Assembly (NCBI GenBank): GCA_036768485.1
Contig: JAVLUZ010000513.1
Span: 1,885,413-1,949,412 of the forward strand
DNA length: 64,000 bases
Direction of reading: 5' to 3'
From: Mermis nigrescens
Taxonomy: Eukaryota; Nematoda; Enoplea; Mermithida; Mermithidae
Part shown: positions 33,940-45,280 of the stretch, piece after piece
Layout of the letters: each line of letters begins with the position of its first letter
Numbering within the stretch: the first letter of the stretch is position 1
The notes under the pieces: model-generated
The model's input: only the letters and a program-made list of their open reading frames with translations
Told to the model about the DNA's origin: nothing
Database searches by the model: none
Made by a program: the position numbers and the translations under genes

Positions 33940-34450
33940 CAACAGAAAATTTCTCTTTTGGGGCTGGGTGTCTAAGGTGGTGCGCTCAAGCGGCCTACCC
34001 AGCGGGATACTGGGGCAGAGCCCTGGAGAATTTTACAAAATAAGCTCTAAAATCTCGAATTTTGACGTTAAAATTTTCATAAAATCGACCGAATCTCGGT
34101 CCTTAATTCAACTGATAAATGGATAAAATCGACTGGCGCGAAGCGCTGAAATTTTCTGATATTTTCATGCCAGAATGACAAACAAATTCCTTTTTGGAGT
34201 CATACTAAGCAGCATTTAAAAAGCGCAATCTGTATAAAGCACGCGAATTTTCTGCATGTTTTTATTTCTATTGGCTAGAAATGTTTGCAAATAGATAATC
34301 GTCTCATGGCAACAAACGCTTTGTAGCTCCTTCATGGTAAAATAATAGCTAAAACTCGAAGAAATCTGAGCGAACCGCCGAATTTCTTCGGGTTTATTCT
34401 GGAAAAATCGCCGCAGAACAACGATACGCAACCGCACAGATCTATTTCTC
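33940..34450. repeat. Fragment of the GGGGCAGAGCCC family
   Basis: The stretch GGTGGTGCGCTCAAGCGGCC, then GGGGCAGAGCCCTGGAGAA and GGCGCGAAGCGC resembles the units at 40080-40870 (in inverted orientation) and 56640-56740. Confidence 0.5.
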
Positions 34451-34544
34451 TATTTCAGAAAATCGAAAATTTTCATCGGTAGGGTGGTAATCCCCCTCCC
34501 CCACTGGCTATGCCAGTGCAGCCAATGGTGCAAAAATACCAACC

Positions 34545-34751
34545 AAACTAGCAAGCAACCAATTTAATTAATAAATAATCAGGCAAGCCGACTAACAAAC
34601 AAGATTAAGCAACCAACCGAATAACCAATCAATACCAACCGAGCCAAGACAGCCGTCTGATGAGCTACATAATCAGCCAGTCAAGAAATCAAGTGATTGA
34701 TCAGCTACTCAACAGAATAAGAAATTAACTGATCAGTCAAACAAACACCTA
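34545..34751. repeat. Cryptic CAACC/AAGC-rich simple sequence
   Basis: Irregular words such as AACCAACC, AAGCAACC, CAATCAATACC and TGATCAGT. A similar stretch at 42430-42553 also ends at a TATAGTCTGTTTCAC element. Confidence 0.55.
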
Positions 34752-34919
34752 AAGTCTGTTTCACATAAGTGTGGGCATAAATTTTGAGAGTTTTTTCGAA
34801 AGTAAGCCGACGAATTACGATAATTATATTTCAAATCAATGCCTATAATCGCAATCTGTCGGCTTATTGTCGAACATGGTTTTTAAAATTTATGCCCAAA
34901 CTCTGTGAAACAGACTATA
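34752..34919. mobile_element. Palindromic miniature element, AGTCTGTTTCAC termini
   Basis: About 168 bp; nearly the whole sequence is self-complementary (AGTCTGTTTCACA ... TGTGAAACAGACT), apart from a small loop. Relatives at 42124-42262 and 42555-42723. TA at the ends suggests TA target duplication. Confidence 0.82.
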
Positions 34920-34984
34920 AATAACAGGAATTAGCAAAAAACCGAAAAACTTTTCGGTACTTCGCGCCGAATTTCACAATTATC

Positions 34985-36475
34985 ATGGGTAGCGCGTTAG
35001 CGCGACCTATCATAGGTAGCGCGATAGCGCTACCTATAATATACTTGGCCACCTTTTTTCTTATATGTTTATCACAGCGAGTGCGAATTTTGTGTCCTCC
35101 CTCACAGCAACAACGGCACACACCTGGGAGGTGCGGTTTTTTTAAACGATAGATAATTAAAAAACTCGATGTACCGTTTTTATTTTTTGTTTGCACTCAA
35201 TACCGAGTTAGCAATGAGTGTGTAAAGTGTAACCCGAAAAATCAAATAATTTGCGGAGGGCCAATTTTTTTACAAATGTTGCTTCCGAGCTGTAGATTAC
35301 GAATCTGACCTTAAAATTTCTGTTACACTCAATGGTTGTTGCACAAAAATGTAAAGTATACGGGTTTTTTACTCTTTGCGTGTTTTCAGCTTATCTAACT
35401 CAATTTTGGTTTCTGTGCAGTCCAATTGAGTTTTATAATGTAGACGGTTACAATATCTCAAAACATGAGATTGTCTTTCTCTTTTAACGCAATATTTCTC
35501 GATCTGTGATCGTTTTAGTGTAAAGGGTTCGAGACGAAAAACGAAATTTCTTCAGCTACTCCGGTCGGCGGAACATGCTAATTATGCTTAAAATGTGCCC
35601 TGACCTCAGCGTTACAGATCCTAGTTTATTTTGTTTCTATACACCCAATATTGCGTTATTAACACAAGTGTAAAGTTTACACTGATAAGCACTTTTCCGC
35701 CCAGAGCATTGGGTTTCAAACAATTTGCGGAGAACCAATTTCATTTTTAAAAATGTTGCCCCCGAGTTGTAGATTACGAATGTGACATTAAAATTTCTTT
35801 ACACTCAATGGTTGTTGCACAAAAGTGTAAAGTATTCGGGTTTTTTTACTGTTAGCGTGTCCTAAAGCTTATCTAACTCAATTTTGGTTTCTGCGCAGTC
35901 CAATTGGTTTTATAGTGTAGAGGGTTACAATATCTCGAAACTTGAAATTTTTTCTCTTTTTAACTCAATATTTCTCGATCTGTGATCGTTTTATTATAAA
36001 TTTTTCAAAACGAAAAACGAAATTTCTTCAGCTACTCCGCTAAGTAGGCGGAACATGCTAATTATGCTTAAAATGTGCCCTGACCTTAGCGTTACAGATC
36101 CTAGTTTATTTTGTTTCTATACACCCAATATTGCGTTATTAGCACAAGTGTAAAGTTTACACTGAGAAGCACTTTTCCGCCCAGAGCATTGGGTATCAAA
36201 CCTCCTGAGTTGTAGATTACGAATCTGAACTTAAAATTTCTTTACACTCAATGGTTCTTGCACAAAAGTGTAAAGTATACGGGTTTTTTACTGTTAGCGT
36301 GTCCTAAAGCTTATCTAACTCAATTTTGGTTTCTGTGCAGTCCAATTGGTTTTATAATGTAGAGGGCTACAATATCTCAAAAGGTAAAATTTTTTTCTGT
36401 TTCAATGCAATATTTCTTGATCTGTGATCATTTTAGTGTAAAGGGTTCGAGACGGAAAAAAATTTCTTCAGGTAC
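34985..36475. repeat. Composite repeat, copy 3, left part with three ~480-bp subunits
   Basis: Starts with two GGTAGCGCG hairpins and contains subunits beginning near 35231, 35718 and 36198 (ATTTGCGG, then TTACACTCAATGGTTGTTGC, then TGATCGTTTTAGTGTAAAGG). Related to 3647-5200. Confidence 0.75.
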
Positions 36476-36516
36476 TTGCAACCCTCCCAGAATTTTGGCG
36501 CTGCCCACCTATGGAT
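36475..36516. repeat. Family A end fragment
   Basis: CAGAATTTTGGCGCTGCCCACCTATGG is one terminus of family A without the rest of the element. Confidence 0.6.
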
Positions 36517-36548
36517 ATATGGCCTAAAATATTAAATAAAAGAAGGGA

Positions 36549-37204
36549 ACTAGCAAAGAAAAATGCTCCGATGGAACAAAAAAGGTAAATATACTTGAAT
36601 TTCTTCATTGTTGAGGATGTAAAAGTAGGGGACTAGGGAAAATTTCCCTATATGCGCAGAAGCCATAGGAATGTGCTAAACAGTTAGACTTCCCCTAAAC
36701 AACGCAAAAATCGAAGTATATTCTGCGGCCTATGCGCGTTTCTGCAGATTTTCCGTAGTAATTTCAATAACGATGGCGAGTATTTTGATTACTTTATTTT
36801 GGAAAAAATTAAAGAAATTTTTTGTGGTTTTTCATGCAAACTATTGAGTTGGCCATGTAGGTGTAAAGTTTACACTATTATCTTTTACGCCAGAGCATTG
36901 TGGAAGTTCAAGATTTCATTAAATAAATAATACATTGATTATTTAATAGTCATGGAAGTGTCTTCAATGCTCTTTTGCGAAACACTTGAGAACGTTTTGT
37001 GACTACACCCTCATTTTTCACAGGCCGCAGAATATACTTCGATTTTTGCGTTGTTTAGGGGAAGTCTAACTGTTTAGCACATTCCTATGGCTTCTGCGCA
37101 TATAGGGAAATTTTCCCTAGTCCCCTCCTTTTACATCCTTAACAATGAAGAAATTCAAGTATATTTACCTTTTTTGTTCTATCGGAGCATTTTTCTTTGC
37201 TAGT
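36549..37204. mobile_element. TACTAGCAAAG-type inverted-repeat element
   Basis: Left ACTAGCAAAGAAAAATGCTC, right GAGCATTTTTCTTTGCTAGT, arms about 190 bp including CGAAGTATATTCTGCGGCC and its inverse at 37022. The interior carries a GTGTAAAGTTTACAC unit. Confidence 0.82.
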
Positions 37205-39162
37205 ATTATACTTGAGTAACCTTTTTTGTTTATCATTGCAAGGTGCGAATTTAATGTCCCCCTTACAGAAACATTGGGACACTTCTGTATTATGCGGGTT
37301 TTTAAAAAAAATAGATAATAAAAAAGTTGATGCACCCTTTATTCTTTTCTTTATACTGAATCGCCATTCTATGATGAGCGTATAAAGTTTTACTGTAACG
37401 TTATACCATATATTTTTTAAACTTTTAGTCGGTCACTTGACTTTTCTAACTCAGTATTGCATTCTGTTTCATCTCGTTTTTTCTTAAATGTAGGCAATTG
37501 AGTAAGCTCTAAATAATTTTTTTTGACGCGACTCTATTTCCGGAGGGGCAGTGTAAAGAGTGTAAAAATCTGGTGTTTAAAAAATTCATTTTGGCCACCT
37601 TTTTTGTCTGCCAACAACTCTGGTTATGAGTCCCCTGAAATTTTTTCTGACACAAATGTACTGCGACTCAAGGGCTACGTTTGGCCTACCCGCAAACTGT
37701 TTTTACACTTGGTACGGAGTTAAATATAGGGGTTTAAACTTTACACTCTAGTGAATGGTGTTAAAAAAAGTTTTGTCTCAGATTTCTCCGCGAACTTCTC
37801 CAGTTATAAGTCCGGGCAAATTGAATAAAATAAAAATAAAGTACGTTCTATGGGCTATACGCCGCAGCAAACGGCGTTTAGAAAACTTGATATTGAGTTT
37901 CTTCTGAAGATGTAAAGTTCGAAATCATGGATGATAACATTAAGTGAAAAAACACGTTTTCTCCCCTTTTTTGATTGATCAATATCTCAAATAGGATGCG
38001 TAACAGAAGTTTTTCACACAAAAACGTACTACTGTTCAAAGGCTACAAACCGGCTTAAACTGAATTTCTTCATACTAAATGGGGAGCTAGGTATAGATAT
38101 TTAAAGTATAACAATGTGATAGATTGTGGAAAATTACGTTTTTGTCCCTTTTTTTGTTCGCCACTTTCTCCGTTTTGAAGTCGGGATAAGTTGAATAGAA
38201 TAGAAATAAAGTATTTTCTAAGGGTTGCGCTTCACAGTAAATTGTCTTTATTTGCATTAATATTCAGCTTTTTCGGGAGGTGTAAAGTCAAAATCGGGGT
38301 GTTAAACGTGTTCCTGTCTAATTTTTTCAGCCGCTTTTTCTGGTTATAAGTCTGGACAGGATCACAAGTCTAAAAATGTAACAAAGATAAAACGTCATAC
38401 GTCGTTAGGATGCGTTTGCTTATACTCAACAATAGTGTAGAGTGGTTTACATGTAATATTTATTTGTCTTCAGACCATTGTAGAGATTTAATTTTTCCAA
38501 AAATATTGATCGTAATATCAGAGCAATATCAGAATTATGAACCCAACTAAAATCTTATTTACACTCGGTTGTTGTGTAAAGTTTACACTGAAAATTTACT
38601 TTAGTTCTAGAGCGTTGCGAAAGTTTATTATTTTTTCCAAAATGTTCTATGTTACGTCAGACTTACGAATATGACTGTTAGTTTTCTCTACAAACAGTAG
38701 TCGTGTAAAGTTTAAGTTATTCATTTATTGTTGATGTGTGAACTTTACACTAGAAATTTATTTCACTTCCAGAGCGTTATAAAACGTACATTTTTTTCGC
38801 AAAATATGTTCCGTAAGGATAGGATTACGAATTTGACTGTATGTTTTCTTTGCAACCAGTCGCTGCATAAAGTTTACACTGAAAATTAAATTTAGTTTCG
38901 ATTACTTTTCGAAATTTTTTATGTAACGTCAGGATTACGAATCTAAGAGTAAGTGTTCTTTACACAAGAGTTGCTTAAAGTTTACGCTAAAAACATTTGA
39001 TGTTCAAATAAGGTAAGGCTGTCTTGTTTAAAAAAGATAATGCTGATGTTCAGAACAATATTGTTTTGTCGCTTTGTTGGACTGCTGTCATTGTTGTGGC
39101 ATGTTACCGTATGTGTTTACTGACTAATTTACTCAAATCATGCTAATTAAAAGTAGGGTACT
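37205..39162. repeat. Composite repeat, copy 3, right part
   Basis: Lines up with 5470-6886 and 640-2107 (for example GTCTGCCAACAACTCTGGTT, TTTACACTCTAGTG, ACTGCTGTCATTGTTGTGGC). Repeated GTGTAAAGTTTACACTGAAAA units. Confidence 0.75.
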
Positions 39163-40075
39163 ACTAGAGAAAAATGCTCCGATTGAACAATAAAAGACGA
39201 ATATACTTGCAATTACGCATCATTAAGGACATACAAGGAGGGGACTAGGGAAAAGTTACCTTTGTATGCCTGTGAAAGTTGTAAGAATCTACTGAAAATT
39301 TGACTTCCGCTAACAAACGCAAAAAATCAAAGCATATTCTGCGGCTTCTGAAAAAACGTGCCTTCACAAAACATTGTTCACTGACTCAGAAAACGAGATT
39401 ATGAAGAAGCCTCGATGCGCTATAATAAGCGATTTAGTTTCTTATTAATATCAAATTCCTCTATTATGTAGGTACATAGGTAATCGTCAATGGCTTTATA
39501 AGTGAATTACGACAAGCAAATCATCTTGTTAATTACCGCCTAATAGCAAGGCATACCGTCATACTAGCGTAACAATGCACATTATGTCGTTTTTTGATTA
39601 GTGGTCGCTTCTTTTCTAGAAATAAACTATGCATGTTTTGCGATTATAGCATTAATCTGACATATGAATATCGTAATCCTCGGCCTACTGTCGACGAAAA
39701 TTCTCAGAATTTATGCACAAAGTTATGTGAAACAGACTATAGTCTCCTCCTTTTATATCCTTAATGATGCGTAATTCCAAGCATAGGTGGCCAGCACCAA
39801 AATTCAGGGGAGGGAATGCAAGATTTTCCAAAGATCAAAAAATTGTCTTAAAAAATGCGGCACGGCGAAAAACGCCTTTTTTAACGTTCCTCATCGAGCA
39901 CTGTCCATTGGCATCCAAATATTGCGAAAAAAACAAAAAGTTTCGAAAATGAATTCTGGGGTTTATTTTGGTTTCTGGAGGGTGCATACCCCCAAACCCG
40001 CCCCGCCTCGCCCCGCCCACGTGTGATTACAAGTATATTCGTCCTTTCTGTTCCATCGGAGAATTTTTCTTTGCT
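39163..40075. mobile_element. TACTAGCAAAG-type element interrupted by family A
   Basis: Left arm from 39163 (ACTAGAGAAAAATGCTCCGA) and right arm ending CGGAGAATTTTTCTTTGC at about 40075; the right arm is split at AATTCCAAG / CAAGTATATTCG by the insertion at 39782-40025. An internal TGTGAAACAGACTATAG at 39726-39742 is the end of a palindromic element. Confidence 0.7.
39782..40025. mobile_element. hAT-type miniature element, family A, nested
   Basis: 244 bp from CATAGGTGGCCAGCACC to CCGCCCACGTGTG, flanked by ATTCCAAG and ATTACAAG (7/8 duplication). The intact host sequence can be seen in other copies of the host element (ATTCCAAGTATATTC), which gives an empty-site comparison. Confidence 0.85.
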
Positions 40076-40079
40076 TTAA

Positions 40080-40870
40080 AATCTGTTTAGCCCCAAGCGC
40101 GAGCTAAAAACAGTCAATATTCAGGCATTACACAGCCTAAAATATATTTTTCATCTATGTTTTCTGTCTTTATACAGGTTTTACGCAGAAAAGGAGAATC
40201 GTGCGAGAAGTGAAAATGACAGGAATTTTCTGATGATGTTAATGAATGTTGGTGACGAACTCTAAGTAATTTTTAGGCTGATTACAGAATCTGAATGCGG
40301 CTGATTTGATGAAAATTTAAATGTTACAAATCAGGTGCTCTTTTTCCGGAGCTCTGCCCTGGACCCCGCTAAGGGCGCTTGAGCGCGCCATCCCAAATCC
40401 CCAACCCCAAAAGAGACGTTATCTCTAGATTCTCACCATGTTTAACGTGAAAAAACTTTTCAGCTCATCGCGGCGAAAATGACAATCTGTTTAGCCCCAA
40501 TCGCATGGTTAAAACGCTCAGCATTCAGTCATTAAACAGCCTGAAGCTTATTTTGCACCTGCGTCTTCTTTTTCACAGGTTTTACGCAGAAAATCAGATT
40601 CGAGCAAGAAACGACTCAAATGACATAAATCCTCTAGTGATGATAATGAATTTTGATGATGAACTTTGACAATTTAGAGGCTGATTGCAGAACCGAATTC
40701 GACTGATTTTATGAACTTTTAACGTTTAAACTTGAAGATGTTCTTCTCACAAAATTTTCAGGGGCTCTGCCTCGGATTCCGATAGGGGGCGAGGGGCGCT
40801 CGGCCGCGCCACCCCAGACCCCAATCCCAGAAGAGAGCTTGGTAGCGAAATTTACAAAGTGCGCAGCTCG
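40080..40870. repeat. Tandem pair of ~405-bp units
   Basis: Unit 1 (40080-40485) and unit 2 (40486-40870) share ATCTGTTTAGCCCCAA, CACAGGTTTTACGCAGAAAA and the GC-rich end GAGCTCTGCCCTGGACCCCG / GGGCTCTGCCTCGGATTCCG with GCGCCA. Related pieces are at 54990-55200, 56640-56740 and, inverted, 61680-61890. Confidence 0.7.
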
Positions 40871-41330
40871 TGGTCGTAAAATCTTTTACTTATATCCATC
40901 CTGGTCCCCTCTTGTCTCTTTAAAAAATTTTGGTCGTTCACTACCCCTCCCGCCGGTGAAATCCTAGATGCTGTAACTGCGAGAGTTACACGGTTGCGAA
41001 CTAGTGTCAGCAGTTCGCGGTAGCCATTAACATAGCCAATACTAGTAGCTATCGCGCGATAGTGTACTGTGGGCTATGCCTTCGGTTTCCCATCTTTTCC
41101 CAAATTTTCAATATAAAAAACAATAAGATACTTGTCCGGTAACATAGAATTAAGTATATGATAATAGTAATTGTTTTATGCATTACCGCTCATCTTAGTT
41201 TAGAACATTCGTTGTGAGCTAAAAGTAATTCCGTATTATGTTATTTTAACGTAAACTTTCGTTTACTGTAATGATCCTATGAGATCATCATTTAGTTGGT
41301 TGACGTACGATTTTATCGTCAAGTACGTTT
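40871..41330. other. Unassigned stretch
   Basis: Mixed composition with no gene or element recognised. Confidence 0.3.
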
Positions 41331-41420
41331 TAGTTGTTTTTCGTGTTATTTTTGTTTCCGGCACCAGGCCGTGTATATAGCGTTAGAATAAAATATAAAA
41401 CCCACCCAGGGGTCTCTATA

Positions 41421-41463
41421 TACCGCGGGTGAGGTCGGTGTTTCCCATCGTCGAGGATTTCTG
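41421..41463 (-). CDS. Possible terminal exon following 41632
   Basis: After the GTAAGT donor, the acceptor CACCAAATATCCAG is followed in the same phase by KSSTMGNTDLTRGI and a TAG stop, with an intron of about 170 nt. This would give a short C-terminal exon. Support is only phase and splice-site agreement. Confidence 0.22.
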
Positions 41464-41631
41464 GATATTTGGTGGAGGAATAGGTAAATTTCGTGTGTTT
41501 ATTTATTTCGTTCAAAAGTCTATATTCTTTTCTCAATCCCAAAATTGGTCAAAAATATTATTTAATCTTTTATGATGATTGATCAGTCTAGAGCTCGTTG
41601 GTGTTGTTTTCAAATTTCATTGCGCTACTTA

Positions 41632-41890
41632 CAGGAACCAAAAACATTTCTGATCGATTCGAACCCAGAAAAGAAGTTAATTCATCAACTTGAGCGGATT
41701 GAGATAGGTCAACTGACCCTGCGGCAATACCGGGATTTACGTAGGTATTCTTAGGGATTAGTGCGTAGCTGCTGAGATCACCCGACCAGAAGCGGTCGAC
41801 ATTCTTAGGACCGAGGGGATCGAAGCCGTAAGGTCTGTAAGGGTTCAAAGACCGAAGTCGCTCCAGACTAAGCGATCGGGGCCAGCGCTG
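41632..41890 (-). CDS. Unrecognised minus-strand exon
   Basis: An open frame runs from about 41890 to a perfect donor GTTCCT|GTAAGT at 41632/41631. It reads NPYRPYGFDPLGPKNVDRFW, then GDLSSYALIPKNTYVNPG and ends RSEMFLVP. Base composition is more GC-rich than its surroundings. No family is recognised; it could be a host gene piece or a domesticated or degraded transposon protein. The upstream limit is uncertain (TTACTTAG lies near 41913, but a stop in frame is close to it). Confidence 0.3.
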
Positions 41891-42123
41891 AGAGCAGATC
41901 TAAGTACCTAAGTACCTAAGTAAGTCCCGAAGGCAAATACCCCGTTCCTTGATACTTCAGTGGACTTGGACGGGCTCTGTATTTATAATGCGGGCCTGAA
42001 CTCATGACTGTTAAAACCAGCTAGAATTTGGAACGAAATTCTCCAAATGAAAGACAATTAAGATGAATTTCAAAAAAGGTTTATTTCAGCTATTTTTTGG
42101 TAGGGCACACGTGAGCGCAATGA

Positions 42124-42262
42124 TAGTCTGTTTCACATAACTTCTTGCAAATTTTAAGAATTTTCATAAACAGAACAATGCTATCTATAATTGCAATCTG
42201 AAAGCTTATTGTTGGAGATAGTTTAAAAATTTATAACCGAACTTACGTGAAACAGACTATAA
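42124..42262. mobile_element. Palindromic miniature element, TATAGTCTGTTTCAC type
   Basis: About 139 bp from ATAGTCTGTTTCACATAA to CGTGAAACAGACTATA; a shorter relative of 34752-34919. Confidence 0.8.
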
Positions 42263-42554
42263 GTATTTGCCCGTATGCCCAGGATATTCGCATTTTGTAT
42301 TTGCTATCTTATTTTTCCGTGCGACCTTTTATCTTTGCGTTTATCCAAGTAAAGTATTAGTTTAAGTATTAGTTTGTGAAGCAAAAACAAGTACAAGCAT
42401 AGTTGTCTTCCGTTTTTATTATGAATTCCGAAAATTTTCGGCGCAAGCCAGCAATCTAGCCAGCAAGCAAGCAATGAATCCACAAAGTTCTGAGCAGGCA
42501 ACTCTAAACAACCAGCTAATAGACTGACCAGTGACCACTGACAAACCAACCAAT

Positions 42555-42723
42555 TATAGTCTGTTTCACACAACTTCGGTCATAAATTTCAAAACTATCT
42601 CCGGCAATAAGCTGACAGATTGCGATTATAGCATTGATCTGATATATAAATATCGTAAGCCTCGGCTTACTGTCGATGAAAATTCTTAGAATTTATGCAC
42701 CAAGTTATGTGAAACAGACTATA
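42555..42723. mobile_element. Palindromic miniature element, TATAGTCTGTTTCAC type
   Basis: 169 bp from TATAGTCTGTTTCACACAA to TTATGTGAAACAGACTATA; largely self-complementary. Preceded by AAGC/CAACC-rich simple sequence as at 34752. Confidence 0.85.
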
Positions 42724-42850
42724 AATGAAAAAGCACTCAAATGGATCTTAAACAAACCGACAACAGATGGAATAATTGGCTAGAAAACTGTCAATTCAAG
42801 TGTGCCAAGTTCTAATTCATCGTATCGCAATTTCTTTGGTAATATGCTAT

Positions 42851-43105
42851 TGAGGGGGTGGGGGGTTGGGGGATATGCACCCCCTCGAGAAAGCAAAATA
42901 CCCCCCCAGAAACCAAAATAGTCCATTAAGAATGTAATTTTTGAAATTTTTTTGTTTTTTCCGCAATTTTTGATGCTAATGGATAGTGCTCAATAAGAAA
43001 CGTTGAAAAATTGTGTTTTTTCGCCGATACCACCATTTCTAAAGGTCATTTATTGATCTTTGAAAAATCTTGCACCCCCCAGAATTTTGGTGCTGCCCAC
43101 GTATG
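42851..43105. mobile_element. Family A element, inverted
   Basis: Runs from a G-rich end (GGGGGTGGGGGGTTGGGG) to CAGAATTTTGGTGCTGCCCA CGTATG; interior matches 43536-43785 and 58860-59100 in the same orientation. No clear duplication at the ends. Confidence 0.7.
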
Positions 43106-43213
43106 GTGCCATATGTTACATCTATAGTCTATTTCACAAAACCTTGTGCATTGCATAGATCACATAGTAATCGTTGTATGCCAGCGTAGAACGATTACAA
43201 AACCGGTTTAAAC

Positions 43214-43504
43214 TATAGTCTGTCCCATTCCAAACGGCCCATTTTTTGATGCAGTCGTATTACTGTAATAGATTTTTAATGCACAAATGACATCTCCAGT
43301 TATGCTCTCGTAACAGCTAATGGCTTTAAACTCTTCCTGTTGATGTTTTAATGTGCTTTCCTTAACACGAGACGCGATGCGTATAAAAAAATAACCTAAC
43401 AATAACTAATAACCTAATCCGCAATAACCTATCCCGTAAAATATCCTGCTACAGTAATGTCGTGGAGCAAAAATGGGCTGTTTGGCATGAAACAACAGAC
43501 TATA
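43214..43504. mobile_element. Inverted-repeat element, TATAGTCTGTCCC type
   Basis: Left arm TATAGTCTGTCCCATTCCAA then ACGGCCCATTTTT; right arm AAAAATGGGCTGTTTGGCAT then GAAACAACAGACTATA. 291 bp, non-coding. Confidence 0.78.
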
Positions 43505-43535
43505 GAGCAGCAATCACTATTCCTTGCGTGGCAAG

Positions 43536-43785
43536 CACACGTGGGCGTAGGGGGATTCGGGCGAAGCACCCCCAGAAGGCCGAATACCCACAGAAACCAA
43601 AATACCTCCTCCCCCACAAAATTCAATTTTTGAAATTTTTTTTCCGTAATTTTTTGATGCCAATGGATAGTGCTCGATGAGAAACTTGAAAAATGGTCTT
43701 TTTTCGCCAGATCACAATTTTTAAGAGTATTTTTTGACCTTTAAAAAATCTTGCACCTCCAGAATTTTGGTGCTGTCTACCTATG
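43536..43785. mobile_element. hAT-type miniature element, family A
   Basis: 250 bp, CACACGTGGGCGTAGG to GTGCTGTCTACCTATG, flanked by perfect 8-bp repeats GTGGCAAG (43528-43535 and 43786-43793). Confidence 0.9.
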
Positions 43786-44095
43786 GTGGCAAGCAATAAG
43801 CATATTAAGTTTTACTATGCAAAATTACAATACAGTAAGCTGCCTAGGAACTGCTTTTGTAGCTGCTCGCTAGATAGGTAAAAATTGATTATCATTAACA
43901 AGGTTTCGTGAAATAGACTATAGTCAAAGTCAAGTGTTTTAAATTTATATAGTCCTAAATGCTGTTTATTTATTTTTACAGTTGATTATTGGGCTTTTAC
44001 GTATAAATTTGACGGTTTTTTTAGTAAAATTTTGACGGACTTGACGGATTTTCGAAACATTTGTGACGGATGAAAGTCAACTGGCATCTGGCAAC

Positions 44096-44477
44096 ACTGT
44101 GACGACTCGGGTCGGGTCACTCCGTCCGCACTCCTCCGCGCAACAGAGAGATCGGGCATTAAAATAATAAGACATCTGCTTATCGTGCGATTTCATGCCT
44201 CCGCTTAAAAACAATATAGATGTGTTATGTATGTAAAATGTAAACAATCATAGAACACATAAAATGAACAGTATAAATAATGTTTGGATTTGCAGGTTTT
44301 GATACCTGCTAATTTATACTTGTTTATAAGGATACTAAAAAAACTATGCTGGCACGTGGCCAATATTGAATCCAAAACCGCTAAATGTAGAAAAAACTGC
44401 CCTATCGTCTTTGTAATTATTAAAAGCTGTAAATAAGAAGTCGGGATTTGTAGTGCCATCCAACTAATGCGCACTAG
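44096..44477 (+). promoter_or_regulatory. Presumed 5' region of the CREB gene
   Basis: Upstream of the ATG lies a locally GC-rich patch (44096-44155, with CGGGTCGGGTCACTCCG and CCGCACTCCTCCGCGCAAC) in otherwise AT-rich DNA, preceded by three TGACGGA-like repeats at about 44033-44070. This is a plausible promoter or 5' UTR. No TATA box or CRE palindrome was identified. Inference from position and composition only. Confidence 0.3.
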
Positions 44478-44663
44478 ATGGATAGTAGTGAACACCAACT
44501 GGAAGCGATGACGCTAACTGAACAGCAGCAAATTCGCGATGAAATGAGCAATCTGATTGTGCGATCGAAATGTTCATCACCTACGCTAGAAAGTCAGCCG
44601 GTGCTTTCTGCCATGCATCCTATGATCATAATCAGTAACTTCAGTGATCAGGATGCTGAACAA
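44478..44663 (+). CDS. crh-1: CREB/CRH-1 exon 1 (candidate first coding exon)
   Basis: ATG opens a 62-codon frame: MDSSEHQLEAMTLTEQQQIR, then a hydrophilic and short hydrophobic stretch ending SNFSDQDAEQ at the donor CAA|GTAAATAC. An in-frame TAG sits immediately before the ATG, which supports this start unless the AG there is an acceptor. Phase 0 matches the phase-0 kinase-inducible-domain exon at 61928, giving DAEQ-AVNDLLDDEEL. Its residue mix (Gln/Ser/Glu-rich with good codon use) looks coding. The link to the KID exon is inference from phase, strand and order; transcript data would settle it. The N-terminus is short compared with vertebrate CREB, as I recall it also being in C. elegans CRH-1. 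Confidence 0.6.
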
Positions 44664-44759
44664 GTAAATACACAAGTACTTACTCCGCTCTCTTCCCTTA
44701 AAAAATGCAAAAATATAAGGAAAAAATTGACATCTTTGGGTAGTTAGGTACTTAGGTAA

Positions 44760-44895
44760 TATTGGGCAGTTAATTATTTGGAGTCAACTGCAAATAATAT
44801 AGCACACAATGTACTATTATTTGCAGTCAAAAACCAATGACCTAGACTGCAAACAAGTTCAGACGCAGTGTAATATTATTTGCATTGCAGTCGAT
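44760..44895. repeat. TGCAAATAAT repeat, copy 1
   Basis: Several direct and inverted ATTATTTGCAGTC / GACTGCAAATAAT words around AAAAACCAATGACCTAGACT; the same pattern fills 54530-54800. Confidence 0.65.
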
Positions 44896-45280
44896 ACAAG
44901 ACAAGAACAAGACAAGAAAATATTTATTGTCCGGAAAAATACACGAAATTTGGTAAAACACAAATACATGATAAAACAGCGACTGGACGAAAGGACATAC
45001 AGATCACGTAGTGTGATACAACTAGGTATGCCCCGACAATAAGATTGAAAAATCAATGTTTAGCAGCTCTTTTTCGAACAAACCAACGTTAGGAGAAGCG
45101 ATTACCTACATCATCAGGTAAGTTGTTCCAAATTTTTATATATCTGGGAAAATTCGTTGAGTTGAGCATTGGAACGGACAACTGGTAACGTGAGTTTGCG
45201 ACGATTTGCAGCTCGAGTGATGTTTGATCTGAAAATAAAAAATTCAGTAGCATCAATACAAGATAAAGGCTAAAGTTAAG
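44896..45280 (-). mobile_element. CR1-like retrotransposon 3' end, fragment A
   Basis: Minus-strand translation contains ANSRYQLSVPMLNSTNFPRY followed by IKIWNNLPDDV, the usual last motif of CR1-like ORF2. The DNA aligns with 46785-47140 throughout. Confidence 0.7.

Larger units (their letters stand above)
43121..43922. mobile_element. TATAGTCTATTTCAC element carrying two nested insertions
   Basis: Left TATAGTCTATTTCACAAAAC, right GTTTCGTGAAATAGACTATA. Inside lie an inverted-repeat element 43214-43504 and a family A copy 43536-43785. Confidence 0.75.
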
